This document shows, one piece after another, positions 8,368 through 16,900 of a stretch of 64,000 nt of DNA. How positions within the stretch are numbered: position 1 is the first letter of the stretch; each line of letters opens with the position of its first letter. A program made the translations under genes and the position numbers. The notes beneath the pieces are model-generated. The model saw nothing but the letters and a program-made list of their open reading frames with translations, searched no databases and was not told the origin of the DNA. Source of the DNA: Amycolatopsis sp. WQ 127309 (lineage in GTDB: Bacteria > Actinomycetota > Actinomycetes > Mycobacteriales > Pseudonocardiaceae); NCBI RefSeq assembly GCF_023023025.1, contig NZ_CP095481.1, positions 9,809,001-9,873,000 on the forward strand, in the 5' to 3' direction.

Positions 8368-9510
8368 ATGTCCTTGTCAGTGCAGGAGAAGCAGCCGGGC
8401 CGCAGCCGCACGGCCGGCGAGATCCGGCAGCAGCCCGATGCTTGGCGACAAGTGGCGCGGACGGTGGCCGAGGCGCGGTCCGGCATCGACCGGCTGCTCG
8501 GCGAGGCTCTGGCCGACCCCCGCGCCCGGGTCGTGCTGACCGGGGCGGGCACCTCGGCGTTCGCCGGCGAGGTGCTGGCGCCGGACCTGGCCCGGCACCT
8601 GGGCCGGCCGGTCGAGCCGATCGCGACGACGGACATCGTCGCCGACCCGCGCTCGGTCGTCGTCGCCGACCGTCCCGTACTGCTGGTGTCGTTCGCCCGC
8701 AGCGGTGACAGCCCCGAATCCGTCGCGGCGGCGGACCTGCTGGGCCGCCTCGCCCCGGCCCTGCACCACGTCGTCGTCACCTGCAACGCCTCGGGCGCGC
8801 TCGCCCGGCAGTGGTCGGACACCAAGAACGGCGTCGTGATCGCGCTTCCCGACGCCCTCAACGACCGCGGGTTCGCCATGACCTCGTCGTTCACCGGCAT
8901 GGTCCTGGCCACTTTGCTGGCCTTCGGCGTGGACGTCGACGTCGAAACCGCGGCGGACGCGGCCGCCACCCTGCTCGACACCGCCGAGCACCGCGCCGCC
9001 GCGATCGCGGCCACCGAACCGGCCCGGCTGGTCTACCTCGGTTCCGGGGCGTTCAAGGGCTTGGCGCACGAAGCCGCGCTCAAGTGCCTCGAACTGACCG
9101 CCGGCCGGGTGGTCGCGGTGGCCGACACCCCGCTGGGCTTCCGCCACGGCCCCAAGTCCGTCCTCGACGAGGAGACCATCGCGGTCGTCTTCCCGTCCGG
9201 CGATCCCTACACCCGCGCCTACGACGACGACATCACGCGGGAACTGGTCGCTTCCCTCGGCTCGGACCGCGTGCTGGTCATCGGCGCGGAAAGCGAATCG
9301 GGTGACGCCCGGACGTGGCCGATCCCCGGTATCGCCGGACTTCCGGACGCCGCGCGCGCGATCGTCGCCGCGATCCCGGCACAGTCGATCGCCCTGGCGT
9401 GCGCACTGGCCCGCGGCCTGCCACCCGACAACCCCTTCCCCGGCGGCGAGGTCAACCGCGTCGTCCGGGGCGTCGTCATCCACGCGTTCCCGAACCCCGC
9501 GGAGGGCTGA
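8368..9510 (+). CDS. agaS: SIS-domain amino-sugar-6-phosphate isomerase/deaminase, AgaS-like
   Basis: A 380-aa protein with two SIS domains (about residues 40-190 and 215-355). The first has VVLTGAGTSAFAGEV and the phosphosugar-binding VSFARSGDSPESVAA; the second has VYLGSGAFKGLAHEAALK, the catalytic-base region EAALKCLELTAGR and FRHGPKSVLDEET. This matches AgaS, which deaminates and isomerises galactosamine-6-phosphate to tagatose-6-phosphate, rather than GlmS (no glutaminase domain). The ATG at 8368 was taken; an in-frame GTG lies just before it. It is the first gene of a five-gene operon with kinases and an aldolase, which supports the tagatose-6-phosphate route. Confidence 0.85.
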   Translation: MSLSVQEKQPGRSRTAGEIRQQPDAWRQVARTVAEARSGIDRLLGEALADPRARVVLTGAGTSAFAGEVLAPDLARHLGRPVEPIATTDIVADPRSVVVADRPVLLVSFARSGDSPESVAAADLLGRLAPALHHVVVTCNASGALARQWSDTKNGVVIALPDALNDRGFAMTSSFTGMVLATLLAFGVDVDVETAADAAATLLDTAEHRAAAIAATEPARLVYLGSGAFKGLAHEAALKCLELTAGRVVAVADTPLGFRHGPKSVLDEETIAVVFPSGDPYTRAYDDDITRELVASLGSDRVLVIGAESESGDARTWPIPGIAGLPDAARAIVAAIPAQSIALACALARGLPPDNPFPGGEVNRVVRGVVIHAFPNPAEG

Positions 9511-9513
9511 GCC

Positions 9514-10485
9514 ATGTTTCTCGGTGTGGACGGCGGAGGGACCAAGACCGCCTTCTGCCTCATCGACGCGGACGGCACCGTCCTCGCCGAAGCCCGGACG
9601 GCCGGGATCTACTACCTGGCCCAGGGAATCGACATCGTCGAACCGCTGCTCCGCCAGGGCATCGACGAAGTGTGTGACGTCGCGGGCACCAGCGTCCCGG
9701 ATCTCGCGTACGCGTTCTTCGGCATCCCCTGCTACGGCGAGATCAGCGGCGACGTGCCGGTGCTCGACGAGCTGCCCCGGCGCATCCTGGGCGAGGTCGG
9801 CTACACGTGCGGCAACGACATGATCTGCGGCTGGGCGGCCTCCCTCGGCGGTGTCGACGGGATCAACGTCGTCGCCGGCACCGGCTCGATCGCCTACGGG
9901 GAGCACGCCGGGCAGCACTGGCGAGCCGGCGGCTGGAGCGAGCTGTTCGGCGACGAAGGCTCCGGCTACTGGGTGGCGGTCCAGGGCCTCGGCGCCTTCA
10001 GCCGGATGGCCGACGGCCGCCGGCCCGAAAGCGCACTGGCCGGGGAGATGCGCCGCGAGCTCGCACTGAGCACCGACCTCGACGCCATCGACGTCGTGAT
10101 GAACCGCTGGCACGGCGACCGAGGGAAGATCGCCGGCCTCAGCAAGGTCGTCACTCGCGCCGCCGATGCGGGCGACCCCACGGCCACCGGCATCCTCGCC
10201 GACGCCGGGCGGGAACTCGCCCTCCACGTCGAAGCCGGAGCCCGCGCCCTGGGATTCGGCCCGGCGCAGGCCGTCCCGGTCTCCTACTCCGGCGGCATGT
10301 TCACCTCGGCGCACGTCCTGGCGTCGTTCCGCGAAGCGCTCCTGCTCGGCTCGCACGCCTACGACCTGCGCGAGCCCTTGCTGCCGCCGCACGTCGGCGC
10401 CGCCGTCTACGCCGCCCGGCTGGCCGGCCACACCATCGCACCCGGGCGGATCTCCGCCGGTCCGACCCTCGAGAGGTTGTCATGA
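9514..10485 (+). CDS. BadF/BadG-type N-acetylhexosamine kinase
   Basis: A 323-aa ASKHA-fold kinase. The N-terminal phosphate loop is LGVDGGGTKT, followed by the second-domain ATP loop VVAGTGSIAYG and GGWSELFGDEGSGYWV, the signature of the GlcNAc-kinase-like BadF/BadG/BcrA family; near the C-terminus YSGGMF forms the adenosine loop. In this operon it would phosphorylate incoming GalNAc, galactosamine or GlcNAc at C6, providing the substrate of the AgaS-like isomerase. It begins three bases after that gene stops and overlaps the permease start by four bases (ATGA). The exact sugar is not determinable from sequence. Confidence 0.85.
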   Translation: MFLGVDGGGTKTAFCLIDADGTVLAEARTAGIYYLAQGIDIVEPLLRQGIDEVCDVAGTSVPDLAYAFFGIPCYGEISGDVPVLDELPRRILGEVGYTCGNDMICGWAASLGGVDGINVVAGTGSIAYGEHAGQHWRAGGWSELFGDEGSGYWVAVQGLGAFSRMADGRRPESALAGEMRRELALSTDLDAIDVVMNRWHGDRGKIAGLSKVVTRAADAGDPTATGILADAGRELALHVEAGARALGFGPAQAVPVSYSGGMFTSAHVLASFREALLLGSHAYDLREPLLPPHVGAAVYAARLAGHTIAPGRISAGPTLERLS

Positions 10486-11429
10486 CCACACCGATCCGAC
10501 GCGCCGGCTGGATCCCCTACGCCGGGCTCCTGGTGCTGTTCTGGGGCGTCTGGGGCGCGATCTCCAGCCTGCCGACGTCGCTGTACAAGTACCCCGACCC
10601 GATGGTCTACGTGATCTGGTCGATCACCATGCTCATCCCCGCTTACTTCTCCTTGCGGGGCCAGAAGATCGATCGCCGCCCGATCGCCGCGGTCTACGGC
10701 CTGCTGATCGGCCTGACCGGCGCCGGCGGCCAGCTGGTGCTGTTCAAGGCCCTCACCATCGGCCCGGCCTACATCATCTTCCCGATCGTCGCGCTCTCAC
10801 CGGCCATCACCGTCCTGATGGCGTTCGCGGCCCTGCGCGAACGGCTCACCGCACTCAGCTGGGTCGGCGTCGCACTCGCCCTCGTCGCGATCGTCCTGTT
10901 CTCGGTCTCCTCCGGCGACGCCACCGACACGAACGGCACCTACCTCTGGCTGGCAATCCTGGTCTGCATCGCCTGGGGCGTGCAGGCGTACTTCATGCGC
11001 AAAGCCGCGGTCGTCGGGGTCAACGACGCCACGACCTTCGGCTGGATGACGATCAGCGGCCTCCTGCTGATCCCGGTCGCGCTCGTCATGATGGGTGGCC
11101 TGCCCCTGTCGTTCCCGTGGCAGGCGCCCGCGTTGACCGGCGTCACCCAGCTGCTCAACGCCGTCGGCGCGCTCTTCCTCGTGATGGCCATGAGCCGCGG
11201 CAAGGCCACGATCGTCGCGCCGATCACCAACGCCCTCGCGCCGGTCCTCACCATCGTCCTGTCGCTCATCCTGTTCCAGGCTCTGCCGACGGTGTTCCAG
11301 ATCGCCGGGATCGTGCTGGCCCTGATCGGGTCGTCGCTCATGGTCTACAGCACGGAAAAGAGCGGTGAAGAGCCGTTGCCCGAGCCGCTGCCGACCACCG
11401 CCGCCGAGCCGCGCGAGCGTGCCACGTGA
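10482..11429 (+). CDS. DMT/EamA-type permease, probable amino-sugar uptake
   Basis: A 315-aa integral membrane protein with ten predicted helices in two five-helix halves, as in the drug/metabolite transporter superfamily: PYAGLLVLFWGVWG opens helix 1, and the second half ends MSRGKATIVAPITNALAPVL. The C-terminal tail is charged and proline-rich. It starts inside the kinase stop (ATGA), and its own stop overlaps the next start (GTGA), so it is co-translated with the catabolic enzymes. No PTS or ABC genes are present, so it is the obvious candidate importer of the free sugar. That makes phosphorylation intracellular, consistent with the adjacent kinase. The substrate is inferred only from context. 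Confidence 0.75.
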   Translation: MTTPIRRAGWIPYAGLLVLFWGVWGAISSLPTSLYKYPDPMVYVIWSITMLIPAYFSLRGQKIDRRPIAAVYGLLIGLTGAGGQLVLFKALTIGPAYIIFPIVALSPAITVLMAFAALRERLTALSWVGVALALVAIVLFSVSSGDATDTNGTYLWLAILVCIAWGVQAYFMRKAAVVGVNDATTFGWMTISGLLLIPVALVMMGGLPLSFPWQAPALTGVTQLLNAVGALFLVMAMSRGKATIVAPITNALAPVLTIVLSLILFQALPTVFQIAGIVLALIGSSLMVYSTEKSGEEPLPEPLPTTAAEPRERAT

Positions 11430-12379
11430 GCGCACGGATCCTGACCGTCACACTGAACCCGGCCATCGACGTCACCTACCGGGTCCCGCGGCTGGAGATC
11501 GGCGAGACCGTCCGCGTGCCGGGCGTGCGCATCCGCGCCGGCGGCAAGGGCGTGAACGTCGCCGCCGTCGCGCGAAGCCTGGGCAGCGACAGCCTCGTGC
11601 TCGGGCTGACGCAGATCCTGGAGCCGGACGAGTTCCGCGCCGGCCTCGACCGGCTCGGCCTGCCCCACCGCCTGGTCCCGGCACTGGACTCGGTGCGCCG
11701 GACCGTCGCGGTGGTCGAGGACGACGGCACCACGACGAGCCTGCAGGAACACGGCCCAGCCGCGGCGGCCGGCGCCGAGATCGGCATCCAGCGGGTCCTG
11801 CGCACCGAACTGGTGACCGGCGCGGGCGCGGTGGTCGTCTCAGGCAGCGTCCCGCCAGGCCTCGACGCCGACGTCCCCGCTCGGCTGGTGGCGCTCGCCA
11901 CCGCGGTCGGTGTCCCGGTCATCGCCGACGTCTCCGGCCCGGCCCTGCGCGCGGTCGCGACGGCCGGGGCCGTGCTGATGCCCAACCGCGACGAGCTCGG
12001 CGAGCTGCTCGGCGCCCCCGTCCGCTCCCCCGGCGACGTCGTCGCGGCCGGCCGGCACCTCGTTCGCGACGGCGCAGCCGCGCTAGTGGCCACCCTCGGC
12101 GAAGAAGGCGCCGTCGCCGTGACCCCGGGCGGCGACTGGAGCGTCCGGCCCTTCACCCGGGTCACCGGAAACCCCACCGGGGCCGGGGACGCGGCCGCGG
12201 CGGCGCTGGCGCGGCACCTCGCCGCAGCCGGGGAAGTGTCGGGAGTGGACTGGCCCACCGCGCTGGCCGACGTCGTCGCGACCGCTGCGGCCGCTGTCTT
12301 GCGCCCGGTCGCGGGAGAAGTCGATCTCGAAGCACGGGCCACCTGGTTGGTCGCCCTCACCACGAAGGAGTCGGTGTGA
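11426..12379 (+). CDS. PfkB-family kinase, tagatose-6-phosphate/1-phosphofructokinase type
   Basis: A 317-aa ribokinase-fold enzyme. It has the 1-phosphofructokinase/LacC N-terminus TVTLNPAIDVTY, the substrate-binding GGKGVNVAAVARSLG, and the C-terminal PfkB signature NPTGAGDAAAAALARHLAA with the catalytic Asp in GAGD. In the operon it sits between the permease and the class II aldolase, with start/stop overlaps on both sides. The likely reaction is tagatose-6-phosphate to tagatose-1,6-bisphosphate. Fructose-1-phosphate kinase is the alternative, but the lack of a fructose PTS and the AgaS-type neighbour argue for tagatose. Confidence 0.82.
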   Translation: MSARILTVTLNPAIDVTYRVPRLEIGETVRVPGVRIRAGGKGVNVAAVARSLGSDSLVLGLTQILEPDEFRAGLDRLGLPHRLVPALDSVRRTVAVVEDDGTTTSLQEHGPAAAAGAEIGIQRVLRTELVTGAGAVVVSGSVPPGLDADVPARLVALATAVGVPVIADVSGPALRAVATAGAVLMPNRDELGELLGAPVRSPGDVVAAGRHLVRDGAAALVATLGEEGAVAVTPGGDWSVRPFTRVTGNPTGAGDAAAAALARHLAAAGEVSGVDWPTALADVVATAAAAVLRPVAGEVDLEARATWLVALTTKESV

Positions 12380-13206
12380 AGACGGACGGCGCGAGCGTCT
12401 TCGCCGGGCTGCGCGCCGGGAACCGGGCGGTGGGGGCGTTCAACGCGATCCTCCTGGAACACGCCGAAGCGATCGTCGCCGGCGCGGAACAAGCCGGCCT
12501 CCCGGTCATCCTGCAGATCTCCCAGAACGCCATCCGCTACCACGGCTCGCTCGAACCGTTCGGCAGCGCGTGCCTGCACCTGGCCGCCGCGGCGACGGTC
12601 CCGGTCCTGGTCCACCTGGACCACATCGAAGACGAAGCCCTCGTCGACGAAGCCCTGGCGCTGGGCATCCCGTCGATCATGTTCGACGCCGCGACGCAGA
12701 CCTACGACGACAACGTCGCCCGAACCCGCGCCGTCACCCAGCGGTGCCACGCGGCGGACTGCTGGGTGGAAGCCGAACTCGGCGCGATCGGCGGCAAAGA
12801 CGGCGCGCACGCACCCGGCGTCCGCACCGATCCCGGCGAAGCCGCCTCGTTCACCGCCACGACCGGCGTCGACTCGCTCGCGGTCGCCGTCGGCTCTTCG
12901 CACGCGATGGCCGGGCGCGACGCCGTGCTGGACAACGAACTCATCGCCAAGCTGGCCGACGCCGTCCCGGTGCCGCTGGTCCTGCACGGGTCGTCGGGCG
13001 TCCCCGACGACGGCATCCGGAACGCCGTCGCCGCCGGCATCACCAAGGTCAACATCGGCACCCGCCTCAACCAGGTGCTCACCGGCGCGGTCCGCGCCAC
13101 GCTCGAAGCACGCGCCGAGCTGACCGACCCGCGCAAGTACCTCTCCCCCGGACGTGACCGGATGCGCGACGAGGTCACCAGGCTCCTCGAACTCCCGGCT
13201 CGCTGA
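12376..13206 (+). CDS. Class II ketose-bisphosphate aldolase, tagatose-bisphosphate type
   Basis: A 276-aa TIM-barrel zinc aldolase. Visible are the N-terminal VGAFNAILLEHAEAIV, the zinc-ligand/catalytic segment VLVHLDHIEDEALVDEAL (HLDH), the glutamate region WVEAELGAIGGKDG, and the phosphate/zinc-binding VLHGSSGVPDDGIRNAVAAGITKVNIGT. The GTG start at 12376 overlaps the kinase stop. It would split tagatose-1,6-bisphosphate to glyceraldehyde-3-phosphate and dihydroxyacetone phosphate, completing the pathway. GatY/KbaY-like enzymes and fructose-bisphosphate aldolase share this fold; the assignment rests on context. The operon ends here. Confidence 0.85.
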   Translation: MKTDGASVFAGLRAGNRAVGAFNAILLEHAEAIVAGAEQAGLPVILQISQNAIRYHGSLEPFGSACLHLAAAATVPVLVHLDHIEDEALVDEALALGIPSIMFDAATQTYDDNVARTRAVTQRCHAADCWVEAELGAIGGKDGAHAPGVRTDPGEAASFTATTGVDSLAVAVGSSHAMAGRDAVLDNELIAKLADAVPVPLVLHGSSGVPDDGIRNAVAAGITKVNIGTRLNQVLTGAVRATLEARAELTDPRKYLSPGRDRMRDEVTRLLELPAR

Positions 13207-13934
13207 CCCAGGCCGCGGCTCGGCGGCCGTGGCGCCTCAGCCAGGTGGCCGCGCTGCACCATCGTGCGGGGACGGAAATCAGGCGGTCGAGCATCCTCCC
13301 CCGACATGATTCGGTTGGCGAGACGTCAGGCAGCGGCAGATCGCGAACGGCACCTTCCGACAGTCGAGGCGGATCCCGGCAGGATCAGAGGCCGGAGGCC
13401 GGGTGACAATTCCCCGGCGCCTGTCTCGCAAAACCCCGACCGTGTCCCACGATTTCCCTCGCGTAACGAGCGGCACGTTCTCGATCGCCCGCCGCGCGTT
13501 CGATTATTTCCATCCGGCGATGAGTTCCGGAGTCATGACCGAGAGTAGTGCAGACGGCGGACCCGTCGTCGCGCAAACAGCGGGAGTCTGTTCGAGTGAT
13601 GTACAGAGTTCAAGTGGCACCTCGATCATCTCGTGGGTAGCATCGGTTGAAGCGTGATCATGAAAACCGCCGCGGTCGAACCGCCAATGCGACAACCATC
13701 GTTCCAGGTGGAAATGGGACATGGAATTCAGGTAAACCGACGGTTCACCAAAACGTCATAGTCCGACAAGTACTCGTTGCTTGACCCCGCGCCGGCCATT
13801 CCACTCCATGCACCGCGGAACGGCACGGACGCTCCGACCAGCGAGCCAGGTCTACGCATCTCCTGGCCCGCGCGTTGGCGTGCGCCTGCACCGAAGATCC
13901 GGTCGACTCTTCATTCACAAGGGGACCATTCGGC
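13207..13934. other. Intergenic region upstream of the NRPS cluster
   Basis: This 728-bp stretch separates the sugar operon from the NRPS. A weak GC hairpin (GGCCGC at 13211-13216 with GCGGCC at 13223-13228) could terminate the sugar operon but has no T-tract. A near-perfect 19-bp palindrome lies at 13731. No convincing gene is present. Confidence 0.55.
13731..13749. promoter_or_regulatory. Candidate operator upstream of the NRPS operon
   Basis: GGTAAACCGACGGTTCACC is an inverted repeat matching at 8 of 9 arm positions around a central A, about 185 bp before the first NRPS start. Its size suits a dimeric repressor or activator. No cluster-adjacent regulator is obvious upstream, so the binding protein is unknown. 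Confidence 0.45.
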
Positions 13935-16900
13935 ATGCCCGTGAACTTGAGCACGTTGCTGTCAAAGCAGCCTTCACACTCGACGGCCGTCGTAGCCGGG
14001 GATCGCATTCTCACCTACGGCGAACTGGACGACAGATGTGAACTTCTCGCTCGCGAACTGGACCGCCGTCACGTTGACGCCGGTGAGGCGATAGTGGTTT
14101 CGTGCGACGAACGCGAGAACGCGCTGATCACCCTGATCACCTGCCTGAAGAAAGGCCTCAACCACGTTCCGCTGGATCCGATGGCACCGGCCGGCGTCAA
14201 CGCGGAGATCTGCCGCGACATCGGCGCCCGCCTGATCGTCCGCGACGACGAGCACGGCGCACTGAAACTGGACGAATTGCCCGAACCGGCGCCTCCTCCA
14301 CACAATTCGCCGGGTACCGGGGACATCGCCTACACGGTGCACACCTCGGGAACCACCGGGACGCCGAAAGGGGTCCGGATCTCGCGAACCGCGTTGGCCG
14401 CCCACCTGTCGTCGATCCGGGAACGGTTCGGCGTGGTCCCCGGCGATCGGGTGCTGTGGTTCGCCGCGCCGCACGTGGACGTGTCGATCGAGCAGGCCCT
14501 GCTGCCCCTGAGCGTCGGTGCGGCCGTCGTCCTCCGGGACGCGACGCCGCCGGGATTCGCCGACCTCGCCGCCCAGCTGGCGCGGCACCAGGTGACCGTG
14601 GCGAACCTGCCGGCCGGGTACTGGAACGCCTTCGCGCTCGCACTGCGCCCCGGGGACGTCGCCGCGTGTTCCGGGCTCCGGGTGATGATCTCGGGCAGCG
14701 AACGGATGTCCCCCCGCTCGGTGCGGGTCTGGCAGGAGAAACTGCCGCACGTTCCGCTCCTCAACGCCTACGGGCCCACCGAATGCACGATCACGACGAC
14801 GACCTACCGCGTGCCGGACGCCTTCCCGGAGGACGCGACGGAGGTCCCGATCGGCTCGGCGTGCGGCGAGCGCTCGCTCCACGTGGTGGACGAACACCTC
14901 CGTCGGGTACCCGACGGCGAGCCGGGCGAACTGTGCGTCGGTGGCCCGCTGCTGGCGGACGGGTACCACGGCGCGCCCGAGGCGACCGGCACCGCGTTCG
15001 TGCCGGACCCGTTCTCCGGCACCGGCCACGCGCGGATGTACCGCACGGGAGACCTCGTCCGCCGCTCCCCCGCCGGTGACCTCGTGTTCCTGGGCCGGAT
15101 CGACGACCAGCTCAAGATCCGCGGCTTCCGGGTCGAACCCGCGCGAACCGCGCACGTCCTGGAACGCCATCCGGCCGTGCGGTCCTGCGCCGTGCTCGGC
15201 CGCGCCACGCCGGGCGGCGGCGTCGCGCTCGTCGCCCACGTCGTCGCACCGGAGTGCGACGCCGCGGAACTGCTGGCGTATGCCCAGAAGAAGCTGCCCC
15301 CGCCGCAGGTTCCCCGGATCCACCTCCTCGACGCGCTCCCGCTCACCGCGGACGGGAAGCTCGACCGCAGTGCGTTGCCCCCGCTCGTCCACGAGCCGAG
15401 CCCGGCCACCCCGGGCGAGCTGACCGCGACCGAAGCACAGCTCGCCGCCGTCTGGCGCGAGGTCCTGGACGTCGAGCACGTGGGCCCCGGTGACAACTTC
15501 TTCACCCTGGGCGGGGATTCGCTCGGGGCGCTGACCACGATCGCGCGCCTGACCGAGAAGTACGGCGCCGACGTGCCCGCGCAGGCCGTGTTCTCCGCGG
15601 CGACGCTCGCGGATCTCGCGGCGGAGCTGGACCAGGTGTCCCCGCCCGCCGCCGGTCCGGTGCCCGAAGCCCGGACCCCGGACCGGAAGCACCTGCTGTC
15701 CAGTGGCCAGGAGTCGTTGTGGTTCCTGGATCGCTGGGCTCCGGACAGCCCCGTCTACAACGTGCCGTGGTGCTTTCACCTCCGCGGACCGGTCGACCCC
15801 GCGGTGCTGGAAGAGTCCCTCAACGCGGTCGTGCGCCGCCACGCCCCGCTCCGCACGGTGTTCCCCGACTCCTGGGGCGAACCGCGCCGGAGCGAACTGC
15901 CGGAGCTGCGGGTCGCGCTGGACCAGCACGACCTGCGGGAGGCCCCCGGGGACGCGGCCGCCGGAATCATCCGCAGTGCCGCCCGCGCGCCCTTCGACCT
16001 GGCTCGAGGGCCGCTGGTGCGGACCGCACTCCTGCGGCGCGGCGACGAGGAGTCCGACCTGCTGGTCGTCGTCCACCACATCGTGTGGGACGAGCTGTCG
16101 CTCGCGGTGTTCGAGGCCGAGCTGGCGGAGTTCTACGCCGCGGGCACCGGCGGCCGGACACCCGAGCCGCCCCCGCTCTCCCGGCGGTACCAGGACTTCA
16201 TCGAGCTGCGGGCGGACAAAGCGGAGACCGCGGCGTTCCACGACGACGTCGCCTACTGGCGACGGCGGCTCACCGGTCCGGCCCCGGCCCCCGACCTCGG
16301 CCCGGACCTGCGCCACCCGGCGGATCAGAGCTACCGAGGTGACACCGTCGCCTTCGTCGTCGACGCCGGCACCACCCGGCGGGTGCGGGCCTTGGCCCGC
16401 GCCGAGGGGGTCACGACGTTCCTGGTGCTGGCCACGGCCTGCGCCGTCGTGCTGGGCGAGCGCGCCCGGCGGGAGGACCTCGTGATCGGCACGCCCGTCA
16501 CCGGCCGCCCGGCGGGCTTCGACGGCCTGATCGGCTACTTCGTCAACCTGATCGCCCTGCGGTTCGACCTGAGCGGGAACCCCGGCTTCCGGACCCTGCT
16601 GCAGCGGGTACGCGCCACCGTCCTGCCCGACTTCGGCCACCAGGACGTGCCTTTCGACGTCGTCGAACGCGCCGTGCAGAACCACGAGGGCAACCGCGAA
16701 CCGCTCGTGCGGATCGCGTTCGAGATGCACACCCACGAACACCGCGACATCCGGCTCGGGCCGGTGACCGGGACCCGCGAGCTCGTGCCCACCGGCACCG
16801 CGAAGTTCGACCTCGGCTGGCAGGTGACCGACCACGGCGACGAGCTCGACGGGGTCGTGGAGTTCAGCTCCGACCTGTTCGACCGGGACGCCGCGCGGGC

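Noticed and set aside
13211..13228. Hairpin GGCCGC...GCGGCC after the aldolase gene as a terminator
   Set aside because: It has only a six-base stem and no T-tract; in GC-rich DNA such pairs are frequent by chance, so it is mentioned only within the intergenic entry.
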